Positions 18,645 through 27,281 of a stretch of 64,000 nucleotides of DNA are shown here, piece by piece (position 1 is the first letter of the stretch; every line of letters starts with the position of its first letter). The notes under the pieces are model-generated. The model saw only the letters and a list, made by a program, of their open reading frames with translations. It was not told the DNA's origin and made no database searches. Location of the stretch: positions 62,001-126,000 of the forward strand of contig JAWKNZ010000011.1 in the NCBI GenBank assembly GCA_041391425.1. The letters run 5' to 3'. The DNA comes from JAWKNZ01 sp041391425 (GTDB lineage Bacteria; Bdellovibrionota_B; Oligoflexia; Oligoflexales; JAWKNZ01). A program made the translations under genes and the position numbers.

Positions 18645-19142
18645 TCAATTGGCTTGTAGTTGCTGCTTGAGCTCATGAGTGAGGCTTACAAGCTCATCAT
18701 TAGATTCTTGAAATTCGAATGCGATTTCTAACCTTGTACTGTCATAGTTTTTACGGGCTATTTTAGCTTGTAAAATTGATGCGTCTAAATGTTCAAAAGG
18801 AGAGTCTAGTTGTAGCAAGTAGCTATCAGTAAAATTTAAAATTTTATTAAGGTCAGCTAGCTTTAATTCTGGCCCAAGTTCTTGTATGCGCATGCTCGCA
18901 AATGTACCACTTTTGGATAGGTTCAAGCCCTTAAACTGTAATCTTAAGGTCCAAGGAGAAAAAGGGATCATTAGATGCACAAGCGCTTCGTATGGCATGC
19001 GTTCATTGCGTTCGATTTGTTGCATCCGTCTTCTACCTATAACGTATTTTGGTGAGTTTTGGTGTATTACAGGGAGGCTATCGCCAAGCAAAACCCCATT
19101 TTCCATGAGAAATAATATACGCCATCTATGGTCACTCGCCAA
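18645..19142 (-). CDS. PilZ-domain protein, N-terminus split off by a frameshift
   Basis: The RRRMQQIER motif and NLSKSG about 40 residues later fit the R-x-x-x-R and [DN]-x-S-x-x-G signature of PilZ domains, which bind cyclic di-GMP. The part from 19142 begins inside the protein: an upstream segment 19321 to about 19085 in another frame (LPTDLWEKDS..., WRVTIDGVYYF) runs into the same sequence. The intact gene would span 18645-19321, about 225 residues. The frames cross near 19080-19140. The partner controlled is unknown. It precedes the glutamine amidotransferase gene. Confidence 0.65.
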   Translation of the reverse strand: MASDHRWRILFLMENGVLLGDSLPVIHQNSPKYVIGRRRMQQIERNERMPYEALVHLMIPFSPWTLRLQFKGLNLSKSGTFASMRIQELGPELKLADLNKILNFTDSYLLQLDSPFEHLDASILQAKIARKNYDSTRLEIAFEFQESNDELVSLTHELKQQLQAN

Positions 19143-19366
19143 GGGCTTGATGCTTTGGATTGTTCTGAGAATGTGTAATTGGTTTTGTTGTAACTATCCT
19201 TCTCCCATAAGTCTGTAGGAAGACCATTTTGGAGGAATGGTAACACTTTGATATTATTGTGTATGTACATGTGTCGTGAAAGTGTCTTTATTTTGTACGC
19301 ATAGATTTCAACACCATACATTGCTATAGCTTAATAACTTGCAGCTAGTAGATAGGGTTTAGAGAT

Positions 19367-20899
19367 TTACGCTTTTATTCCTTTGGTGTTGGCAGTATGA
19401 GAGTCTGCTTGGTATGAAGAGATATCTTCGATTTCACTTTTTCGCCGCTCGATAGTTCTGTCTGCTATTTGATGTATACTTTCGTGATTACTGCCAGAAT
19501 TTGTACTTGAAGTACTTGCGCTTAGTTGAGGAGGTCCTAGGATATCGGCTATAGTGTCGCCAACTGAGCGGCGGTATAAGAATTCAAAGTGGGAAACTTG
19601 ATGAAGTGGCACGGGAAAGATCCTTTCGTTCGAGGCTGACGATTGCAACAGTCCATTTTTACCTTTAGCGACAGCATCACGATCTGAAAAAATGCAGTGG
19701 ATTTCGACGTTATTTGGAATCTTACTTTCTTTTATTTCCCTGAGTAGCCTTGAACTAGGGCGCATTTGCCATAGATCTTTCCACATAAATCCAAGGGGAG
19801 TGATTAAAGCTAGCCATGTTAGCTTTGTACCATTAAAAGGAGTGCCCATTGTGATCACTTTTTTACAATAACGATAGCCTCCTAGCTTTAAAACCCACCA
19901 TAAGGCAACGAGGCCTCCTTTAGAATGGCCTACAATATAAATTTGATCGAAGTTGTGGCGTTGGAACTGTCTCTTGATTTTGTAATCTATAAAATTGGCT
20001 GTTTCTATAATTCCTTTGGTAAAGAAGACACCTAATAATCCACCTAGATTAAAACTAAGCACTTCATAGCCTTTTTTAATAAGTTGGCGTTCAATGACTG
20101 TGACAGCCCGGCGCGATGAGAAAAAACCGTATAAGAGTAAAACTGGGGTTTTCTCTCCGGAAATTGCGTGGCGTTTGACGATGCTATTATTGAGACGTAC
20201 TTCACCTAAAATCTCTGCCCACATCGCTTTTAAACGTGTCCATAGGCTACTTCCTTTTTTACGGCTAATAATTTCGAAAACAAGACCCGGTAGCAAAAAT
20301 AACATGGAAAGGATAGTTACGGTTGAAATAGTGGAATTTAAAAACGAAATTTTTGAATTTGCAAATGCTGCCATCATATAAGCTTCAGGTAGAGTTGTAA
20401 GAAAGGTTGCAAGCATGACATATTTGAAACGAAAATCGACGAGGCCAAAAGCAAAGGAAAATAGATCAAACGGAATGATAGGGATAAAGCGGCAGGCAAC
20501 AGTTATTTTCCAATCTTGTGAGCGCAAAAATTTTAAAGTTTGTGGAAGATTGCTAGAGAGCCAAGGGTTTATCAAGCGTTTTCCTACTAATTTAGCACAG
20601 CCAAAAAGTATCATTGCTGAAAGGGTTGCTCCTAATGATGTTAATATAGTCCCGTAAAATAAACCGAAAGGTTCTTCCGCAAGATATGCAAAAAATGAAA
20701 CGGGAGTAAAGACAAATGGGCGGACGATGGATAGAAATAGGAAGTAGCCGGGCGCAAAATTATCCATGCCATTTAAGCAAGCTTCGATTGAAGTCTCACA
20801 AATGCTGCCCCAAAACATTAAACTGATAGAGGCGCAAAAGGCTAGAATAATAACTTCAATCAGCAGTACTGTACGCACTTGTTTGGAATAGCTAGACAC
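19367..20899 (-). CDS. VTT (TVP38/DedA-like) membrane protein fused to a lipase-type alpha/beta hydrolase
   Basis: Residues ~1-225 match the VTT (SNARE-associated) membrane family: several helices, FAYLAEEPFGLFYGT, and CRFIPIIPFDLFSFAFGL, the family's F/Y-R-P-type re-entrant loop. Residues ~250-460 are an alpha/beta hydrolase: VLLLYGF, nucleophile GHSKGG (about residue 323), TMGTPFNGT, SDRDAV and SHFEFL as the likely acid and His. The last ~45 residues are a Ser-rich, low-complexity tail. The start is GTG 20899. Known: VTT/DedA proteins move lipids between bilayer leaflets. The fusion suggests lipid handling or deacylation at the inner membrane, which is inference. Confidence 0.82.
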   Translation of the reverse strand: MSSYSKQVRTVLLIEVIILAFCASISLMFWGSICETSIEACLNGMDNFAPGYFLFLSIVRPFVFTPVSFFAYLAEEPFGLFYGTILTSLGATLSAMILFGCAKLVGKRLINPWLSSNLPQTLKFLRSQDWKITVACRFIPIIPFDLFSFAFGLVDFRFKYVMLATFLTTLPEAYMMAAFANSKISFLNSTISTVTILSMLFLLPGLVFEIISRKKGSSLWTRLKAMWAEILGEVRLNNSIVKRHAISGEKTPVLLLYGFFSSRRAVTVIERQLIKKGYEVLSFNLGGLLGVFFTKGIIETANFIDYKIKRQFQRHNFDQIYIVGHSKGGLVALWWVLKLGGYRYCKKVITMGTPFNGTKLTWLALITPLGFMWKDLWQMRPSSRLLREIKESKIPNNVEIHCIFSDRDAVAKGKNGLLQSSASNERIFPVPLHQVSHFEFLYRRSVGDTIADILGPPQLSASTSSTNSGSNHESIHQIADRTIERRKSEIEDISSYQADSHTANTKGIKA

Positions 20900-21163
20900 G
20901 ATCTATAAATTTACCAAATGCGAGTTAAAGAAATTTAAGAGGCCTTCCGGCGTGTAGAATATATTAAGGCAAAAAAGAGTTTTAAAGTTATGTGCCTATA
21001 ATAAGACACTTTCTTTTTAAGGCCTAGAGATATCCAGCACGATTAGATAGCTTCTAATAGTTACCATTTTACTATATCATAAGTGCGATATTTTGGTTAT
21101 TTCGCCTTATATCAAAATTTCCTATCGGCAGGTTTTTGTAAATTTCTGGCAAAGGGGGGTTTT

Positions 21164-21844
21164 ATGAAGGTCTACGATAGTAGAAGCGTATTGATAGAAC
21201 TGCTCATTGGGGCATTATGTGTGTGCTATGGTAGCAATCTATTTGCGAATTCGGAAGTAAGCCCAACATCTTTGATTTATAAACAGCAGCGGATTATAAA
21301 GTCTGCTATCGATATTATGGAGTCTCAGGAGATATCTTATGTCTATGGGGGCTACCAATTAGGCTCTGATAGGGAATGTGAAAGCTGCAATGTTTGCCTA
21401 GAAAAAAAACAGCCCAAAGCGAAGGAACGTTTATCAGATTGCCCACAGTGTCAGAAATGCAGTATAGATTGTAGTCATTTTGTGCAGCTTGCTTACCTGC
21501 GCGCTGGTTTTAAAATGCCTTATTTAGATACAGACACTATGCTGAAATCAAGTAAAAAAAGGCTACTTCATTCCTATAATTTGATTGAAATTGGCAATAA
21601 TCCTGCGAATGCGCTTCCAGGTGACTTGTTGGTCTATCGTGGCCACGTTGTCATGCTGGAGTCCTTGTATGACAACTTGCGTGCTGATATTCTTCATGCT
21701 ACCGGTGGCCGCGAAATTCGCTTGCCAGGTCAGGGCATCCAACGAAAAAGACAAGCTTTGATTCATAGTTTTCACGGTCCATTGGTTAAAATATTGAGGC
21801 ATAAGGATCTAATGCAAGTCAAAAAACTTTCTCCTGTTAAATAA
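21164..21844 (+). CDS. Exported NlpC/P60-type cysteine peptidase with Cys-rich insertion
   Basis: The start at 21164 has GGGGGG 5 bases upstream. A signal peptide ends near FANSEV. The catalytic domain begins with SYVYGGYQLG. The nucleophile Cys is in IDCSHFVQLAY (about residue 102) and His in YRGHVVML (about residue 160), the NlpC/P60 order. Unlike typical members it has an insertion of about 35 residues between the YGG segment and the nucleophile with CESCNVC and CPQCQKC, which looks like a four- to six-cysteine metal or disulfide knuckle. The family cleaves peptidoglycan stem peptides. Monocistronic, ahead of efp. Confidence 0.78.
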   Translation: MKVYDSRSVLIELLIGALCVCYGSNLFANSEVSPTSLIYKQQRIIKSAIDIMESQEISYVYGGYQLGSDRECESCNVCLEKKQPKAKERLSDCPQCQKCSIDCSHFVQLAYLRAGFKMPYLDTDTMLKSSKKRLLHSYNLIEIGNNPANALPGDLLVYRGHVVMLESLYDNLRADILHATGGREIRLPGQGIQRKRQALIHSFHGPLVKILRHKDLMQVKKLSPVK

Positions 21845-21991
21845 CTAAAGTTTGTGAAAAATTTGCCTTAAGGGTAAGATCCTTTAAAGACGTGCCATAT
21901 TTTTTAGCACCGCATTCTCGTGTGTGGTGTCGAGAGATTTAATAACAAAAAGTAAAGACTTTGAAACAATGTAAAGGAATGTTTGATACCC

Positions 21992-22555
21992 ATGTATAAT
22001 ACGACAGATTTTCGCAAAGGTTTAAAAATTGAATATGATGGAAAGGCCTGGACCATCGTCGAGTTTCAACATGTGAATCCTGGCAAGGGCTCGGCATTTG
22101 TGCGTACTCGTATAAAGAATTTGGAAACGGCTCAAGTTTTAGATGTCACTTTTAAAGCTGGAGTTGATAAAGTGGGGATCCCAAACGTAACCTTTACTGA
22201 AATGCAATATTTGTATTCCGATGGAAGCAATTATACTTTCATGGATACAAATACATATGATCAAGTCACTTTGGGACCGGATGAAGTAGGTGATGCTAAA
22301 AATTATATTGTTGAAAACAGTACCGTTAAGGTTACTTATTATAACGGTAAGCCGGTAGCACTGGATTTAGATAACTTTGTTGAACTTAAGGTTGTCGAAA
22401 CCCAACCAAATATTAAAGGCGACACTTCATCAGGAGGTGGAAAACCTGCTACATTAGAAACTGGTTTGACGGTTTCGGTGCCTTTTCATATTGTAGTCGG
22501 AGATATTTTGAAAATCGATACACGTACTGATAAATATATCGAAAAGGTAAAATAG
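21992..22555 (+). CDS. efp: Elongation factor P
   Basis: EF-P rescues ribosomes stalled at polyproline. The product starts MYNTTDFRKGLKIE and has the tip loop PGKGSAF whose Lys is the modification site in many species, VTFTEMQYLY in domain II, and the closing GDILKIDTRT..Y. I prefer ATG 21992; TTG 21983 with AAAGGA five bases upstream is an alternative giving three more residues. The next gene begins one base after the stop, so efp-accB-accC is an operon. Confidence 0.96.
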   Translation: MYNTTDFRKGLKIEYDGKAWTIVEFQHVNPGKGSAFVRTRIKNLETAQVLDVTFKAGVDKVGIPNVTFTEMQYLYSDGSNYTFMDTNTYDQVTLGPDEVGDAKNYIVENSTVKVTYYNGKPVALDLDNFVELKVVETQPNIKGDTSSGGGKPATLETGLTVSVPFHIVVGDILKIDTRTDKYIEKVK

Positions 22556-22556
22556 T

Positions 22557-23030
22557 ATGGATTTAAAAAAGATAGAAGAAGTCATTAAACTGGTCGGGCA
22601 ATATGGGCTGCAGAAGTTTGAAATAGAAGATGGCGATTTTAAGCTAAAACTAGCACAGGGGCAGACGTCACCGGCAGTTTATCCACCTCCACAATATCAG
22701 ATGCCTATGGCTCCACCCGCATATATGAGTCCTACTATACAAAAGAATGAACAATTAAATAATGAGGAGGGGGACAAGGAAGCTTCTAAAAGGCGTGGAA
22801 ATGAGATCAAGTCGCCTTTTGTTGGAACTTTTTATCGATCCCCATCTCCTGGAAGTGATTATTTTGTCGAGATAGGGCAGCGGGTTAAAAAAGGGCAGAC
22901 CTTGTGCATTGTAGAAGCTATGAAATTGATGAATGAAATTGAATCTGATCAAGATGGTACGATTATTGAGATTTTAGTTGAAAATGAGGAACCTGTAGAG
23001 TTCGATCAACCGTTATTTATCATAGAGTAA
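22557..23030 (+). CDS. accB: Biotin carboxyl carrier protein of acetyl-CoA carboxylase
   Basis: It carries biotin between AccC and AccA/D in malonyl-CoA synthesis. The biotinylation site is EAMKLMNEIES with Lys at about residue 122; it follows a Pro-rich linker (PPPQYQMPMAPPAY) and the FVGTFYRSPSPG strand typical of acetyl-CoA carboxylase BCCP. The length of 157 is normal. It lies between efp and accC. Confidence 0.96.
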   Translation: MDLKKIEEVIKLVGQYGLQKFEIEDGDFKLKLAQGQTSPAVYPPPQYQMPMAPPAYMSPTIQKNEQLNNEEGDKEASKRRGNEIKSPFVGTFYRSPSPGSDYFVEIGQRVKKGQTLCIVEAMKLMNEIESDQDGTIIEILVENEEPVEFDQPLFIIE

Positions 23031-23047
23031 GTCTGGACTTTTAGTAG

Positions 23048-24391
23048 ATGAAAAAAATTCTTATAGCAAATCGCGGAGAAATAGCGGTTCGTGTTATTCG
23101 TGCCTGTCAAGAAATGGGAATCAAAACAGTAGCGATCCATTCGACTGCAGATAAAGATTCGTTGCACGCAAAATTGGCAGACGAAAGTATATGTATTGGC
23201 CCGGGAGCGAGTGTTAAAAGCTATTTGCATATACCAAGTGTGATGTCGGCTGCAGAGTTGGCGGGGGTTGATGGAATCCACCCTGGATATGGGTTTTTAT
23301 CTGAGAATAGTGAATTTGCGGAAGTTTGTGAGCAGTATAAGATCAAATTTATCGGTCCTAAGCCTAGGCATATTGAAGCTTTGGGTAATAAGGTACAGGC
23401 GCGTGCTTTAGCGATAAAAGCAAAAGTTCCTCTTCTTCCTGGTAGTGATGGCGCTATTGATTGCGAAGACACAGCAATCGATATTGCTGAGAAAATTGGT
23501 TATCCGGTTATTATTAAAGCTTCAGCTGGTGGCGGAGGTCGCGGCATGAAGATTGTTCGTGATTCAGCTGAACTTTTACCCCAACTTAGATTATGTCAGT
23601 CCGAGGCTCAAGCTGCTTTTGGAAATCCTGAGTGCTTTATAGAGAAGTATCTAGAGAAGCCGAGGCATGTTGAATTTCAATTAGCTGCTGATGAGCATGG
23701 TCATGTTGTACATCTGGGAGAAAGAGATTGTTCGATCCAAAGGCGGCATCAAAAACTTGTGGAGGAATCTCCGTGCCCAGTATTATCGGCAGAGCTTAGA
23801 AGTTCGATAGGAAAACGTGCTGTCGGATTATTAAAAGAAGTTGGTTATTGCTCGCTGGCGACAGTAGAGTTTTTATATGAAAACAACCAGTTTTACTTTA
23901 TGGAAGTCAACACTAGGGTTCAAGTTGAGCATCCTGTAAGTGAGATGGTTACTGGTGAAGATCTTATTAAGCTGCAAATTAAAATAGCCATGGGAGAGCA
24001 TCTTCCTTTTGCTCAGGAATCTGTCCGTATTGTAGGGCATTCAATGGAATGCCGTATTAATGCCGAAGATCCTTCGACATTTGCGCCTTGGCCAGGGCAG
24101 ATAACTGCTTACCATGAGCCCGGCGGTCCTGGAATTCGCGTTGATAGTATGGTTTATGCTGGATATACCGTCCCTTCTATCTATGATTCGATGTTAGCAA
24201 AGTTGATTGCGTATGGAAGAGACCGTGAGGAATGTTTGGTGAGAATGCGCCGGGCATTAAAAGAAATGAAAGTCGAGGGTATTCGCACAAATATACCATT
24301 TCACATTAAATTGCTTGATTCAAAAGCTTTCCAAAGTGGTGATATTAGCACTAAGTTTTTAGAGGAATTTTTGACTCCGAAAAGTCATTAG
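23048..24391 (+). CDS. accC: Biotin carboxylase subunit of acetyl-CoA carboxylase
   Basis: ATP-grasp enzyme that carboxylates biotin on AccB. Seen: KILIANRGEIAVR at the N-terminus, GYGFLSEN, the ATP-binding glycine loop KASAGGGGRGMK, EKYLEKPRHVEFQ, ERDCSIQRRHQKL and MEVNTRVQVEHPVSE. The length of 447 equals the family norm. It ends the efp-accB-accC run, 17 bp after accB. Confidence 0.97.
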   Translation: MKKILIANRGEIAVRVIRACQEMGIKTVAIHSTADKDSLHAKLADESICIGPGASVKSYLHIPSVMSAAELAGVDGIHPGYGFLSENSEFAEVCEQYKIKFIGPKPRHIEALGNKVQARALAIKAKVPLLPGSDGAIDCEDTAIDIAEKIGYPVIIKASAGGGGRGMKIVRDSAELLPQLRLCQSEAQAAFGNPECFIEKYLEKPRHVEFQLAADEHGHVVHLGERDCSIQRRHQKLVEESPCPVLSAELRSSIGKRAVGLLKEVGYCSLATVEFLYENNQFYFMEVNTRVQVEHPVSEMVTGEDLIKLQIKIAMGEHLPFAQESVRIVGHSMECRINAEDPSTFAPWPGQITAYHEPGGPGIRVDSMVYAGYTVPSIYDSMLAKLIAYGRDREECLVRMRRALKEMKVEGIRTNIPFHIKLLDSKAFQSGDISTKFLEEFLTPKSH

Positions 24392-24441
24392 CTTTACCCA
24401 GATCTGTTAACTTACTTTTGTTTTCCCGTCATTCCCTTTCC

Positions 24442-24528
24442 CGTCATTCTGAGTCGAAGACGAAGGATCTTAAGGCTTGTATTCATGTTTAATAACTTCG
24501 AGATGTTTCGTTTCATTCAACATGACGT
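24442..24528. repeat. Single copy of repeat family D
   Basis: A stretch starting CGTCATTCTGAGTCGAAGACG and ending TTCATTCAACATGACG, with complementary ends (GTCATt..../...aTGAC). A tandem pair of related units is at 61.8-62.0 kb. It lies in the 355-bp gap between accC and the lipoprotein cluster; no gene is seen there. Confidence 0.6.
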
Positions 24529-24746
24529 CCTTACTGTAGTGAAACACCCTACTTCACGTAACTATCTATAAATAAATGACATTTATGCTGAAAAACGCTG
24601 CTACGGTCAAGTCACACCAAGAAACCGCCGATCCCTCAATGAGCTATGAGTTTTTTCTTTAGAAGTCAGACCAGAATTTTTGCGTCTTCTGTCTTAAAGT
24701 ATATATCGAGGCTAAGAACGTAGTGTTTTTTAGAGGAGTTTAAGGC

Positions 24747-25778
24747 GTGTTAACCTATTCATATCGCCATGGCGTGGCAAGTCTATGCACTTGGTTTTTT
24801 GTCTTATTAGCTGTTTTTTCCTGTGAGCGGAAGCGTAAAACACCGCCAGTCAATGTAGAATGTAATTCTTCTCAGGAGAAAGGTGAAGACGGAGAATGTG
24901 TAGATAAAGAATCAGAAGAGCCCTCTATTCATTCAGAATCTAAGAATCAAGTCGAGGAATGTAGCTCTTGGCAGATGAGAAATACGTTGGGTGATTGTGT
25001 AGATAAAGATCCTGAGGAACTTACAGAGCCTAAAGACACCAATCTCGAAGATTCTCTAGGTACAGACTCTGGCGGATCTATAGATGATGGAGCTGGGACA
25101 GGGTCGGGTGGCTCAATAGACATTGGAGATGGTTCAGTTTCAGGCGGTTCAATAGATACAGGAAATGACGATTTAGATGGAGGAGGTAGTGCTGGGGGTG
25201 ATGGTACTGGCACCGCTGATAACGGCGTGACGAGTGATGATACCAATGTAGTTAATAACAGAGAGATTGTGAATACTACGACGAATCCTAGATATGCTGA
25301 TGGTTTCGGTGCCGACGTTTTCGATGTTGGACAAGGTTGTAGTGGAACTACATTCCAGTCAGCTTTTTCAGATAGCAATACTTTATCTAACGCTAGCAAT
25401 AATATTCGATTATCTTTATGGATGACGTATAATGATGGTACGAGCACGTCAACTTCTTCTGGCAGTTCAACAAATCAGAATACCAGCCCAGTTGTCGCGG
25501 TTGTACAGTTTCCTGCTAATATTGTACAAGGTATATCAAGTGTTAAGTTTATGTATTTTTGCCAGCAGCTCTCTCCAGATCTACTTGTGAGCAATTCCGC
25601 AGGTGTCTTTAACAATTCTCTGCCACTACAAGTTCAGTTGGTTTTTAATTATCAAAATCAGAGCAATCAATTTAAGTGCAAAACGAATATTTTAAGGTTG
25701 GATGGGCGTCATTTAACAGATCCAAACGTGGTTTCAACGCAGCCATTAGTTGCTGATGCAGTGTGTGGAGCATTATGA
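24747..25778 (+). CDS. Lipoprotein with acidic and Gly/Ser-rich linker (cluster gene 1)
   Basis: The 343-residue product has a signal ending in lipobox VFSC (Cys about residue 26). A basic patch RKRK follows, then a long Glu/Asp-rich stretch with two imperfect repeats (GEC..VDKE/D.EE), then four imperfect repeats of SGGSID. The C-terminal ~150 residues are a Ser/Asn/Thr-rich, probably beta-type domain with a few Cys. The linker length suggests display away from the membrane. No family recognised. Its stop overlaps the start of the next gene (ATGA), so they are co-translated. Confidence 0.68.
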   Translation: MLTYSYRHGVASLCTWFFVLLAVFSCERKRKTPPVNVECNSSQEKGEDGECVDKESEEPSIHSESKNQVEECSSWQMRNTLGDCVDKDPEELTEPKDTNLEDSLGTDSGGSIDDGAGTGSGGSIDIGDGSVSGGSIDTGNDDLDGGGSAGGDGTGTADNGVTSDDTNVVNNREIVNTTTNPRYADGFGADVFDVGQGCSGTTFQSAFSDSNTLSNASNNIRLSLWMTYNDGTSTSTSSGSSTNQNTSPVVAVVQFPANIVQGISSVKFMYFCQQLSPDLLVSNSAGVFNNSLPLQVQLVFNYQNQSNQFKCKTNILRLDGRHLTDPNVVSTQPLVADAVCGAL

Positions 25779-27271
25779 TGAAAAGTGTAAGAAAGATACT
25801 TAAAAAATATTTACTAGGATTTTTTGCCTTGAATTTTAATAAATTTTTAAGGTTTTCCAAAGAAGGATTAGTGCCTTTTGGTATGAGAGCGAGTCTTTTT
25901 TGCTGTGTCTTAATTTCTTTTACTTCCTGTAAACGCTTTAGCGATAACAATATGACCAAAGCGCAGAATACTGGTAGTCAAGGGGTTAAAAGGATGAAGG
26001 TCGCATTGGGTTATGCTGGAATGCGGATTAAAGGTGATGGCTTGTCGGGATTTCGCTTTAGTAATTCTGCGAATAATATTCCCGTAAGTAGTATTGCTGT
26101 TTTTGATCTTAATGGTAGTTTGCTATCTGGCATTAAGGTGAGAAGGCTCGATATGATTGCCAGCTACGGTAGTGTCTCTGTAAATAACCAAATAGTACAA
26201 TTGGTCGCAGATAAAAAATCCTTTCCACGGTATTCAATTGAACTTGAGGCAGGAGACTACTATTGTGTTAGTTTAGATAATATAGGTACCCTTGCTTTAG
26301 GAGCAGTCGGTGATCTTGCCTGTTATGATAAGAACGCTTCACAAGGTGAATTCGTAGCTAATTGTACGAAAAGCGATGCTATGGGAAGGGTTTATCTTGG
26401 GCAGTCAGATAATCCTGTTTGCATAAGCTCCTTTCCTGTGGCGACTCAAAAGAATAATAATGGACAGATTGTGACCTTTAATGGAAAGCGCTACGAAAAT
26501 GGTGACCAGTCTATACAGCTTGATTATAATAATGCTAACCATCGTGAAGCTATAAAATATTTATGGGTATATAGAAAATTACAAGCCGTTTGTGATAATC
26601 CCGGAAGCTCGAATATGTCTTTATCTACCTCTGCTTCAACTGGTGTTATTGGTAATTCAGCGGTAAGGCTTTCTAATCTATCATATTGCCAATGCCAGTC
26701 AGCAAACCTTTCTAGTCGTAATAGCTATGATCTTTCCTATATGGCAGAGAAAATTTATCGGAATGTCAGCAGAGCACAAGATGGAGAAAGCCGTTTGACT
26801 GCTGTTATCAAAGATTTTAGTAATTCTTGTCTTACAGGGATTCCATTTATTTTAGCTGTGCCACTTGACGGTAGTGATGAAGAAAAATTGACTGCAAAAA
26901 ATGAGCAAATCTGTGATCGTTTAAGTCGGAGTAATCTTGCTCGTTCTCAGGGAGATTATTGTATTTGTAATGCTAACAACAGCTCTTCTATTAGTAGTAG
27001 TGGCAATATAAATGTAGCATTTAACCAAGCGACAGATAGTTTTCTCGGGCAGTGTTTAAGGTTTGCTACAGGAGGGAGCACTGAGCAGTTTTGTAAAAGT
27101 CAATCTTCTTTGATATTCTCTGCTGCGACAACGACAGCTGATGGAAAGGAAATTAACGAGGGATGTTCAGCGTGCCCTGGAGCAATATCTGGAAGTGCGG
27201 TGCTGCCCCGTAAGGATGGAGAATCTATCAGTGATTATGCTTTACGTTGCCTGGATATTTATATTCAATGA
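25775..27271 (+). CDS. Cys-rich lipoprotein (cluster gene 2)
   Basis: The start is one of two ATGs (25775/25778) overlapping the previous stop. The signal is long: a basic n-region of over 30 residues precedes the hydrophobic stretch and the lipobox FTSC. The mature part has a beta-rich N-terminal region (VALGYAGMRIKGDGLSGFRF) and then Cys pairs spaced through the last two thirds, including CQCQ, CICN and CSACP, likely disulfide-bonded. No catalytic motif or family is recognised. The next gene starts 10 bases after its stop. Confidence 0.65.
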   Translation: MMKSVRKILKKYLLGFFALNFNKFLRFSKEGLVPFGMRASLFCCVLISFTSCKRFSDNNMTKAQNTGSQGVKRMKVALGYAGMRIKGDGLSGFRFSNSANNIPVSSIAVFDLNGSLLSGIKVRRLDMIASYGSVSVNNQIVQLVADKKSFPRYSIELEAGDYYCVSLDNIGTLALGAVGDLACYDKNASQGEFVANCTKSDAMGRVYLGQSDNPVCISSFPVATQKNNNGQIVTFNGKRYENGDQSIQLDYNNANHREAIKYLWVYRKLQAVCDNPGSSNMSLSTSASTGVIGNSAVRLSNLSYCQCQSANLSSRNSYDLSYMAEKIYRNVSRAQDGESRLTAVIKDFSNSCLTGIPFILAVPLDGSDEEKLTAKNEQICDRLSRSNLARSQGDYCICNANNSSSISSSGNINVAFNQATDSFLGQCLRFATGGSTEQFCKSQSSLIFSAATTTADGKEINEGCSACPGAISGSAVLPRKDGESISDYALRCLDIYIQ

Positions 27272-27281
27272 GGGCTATATT

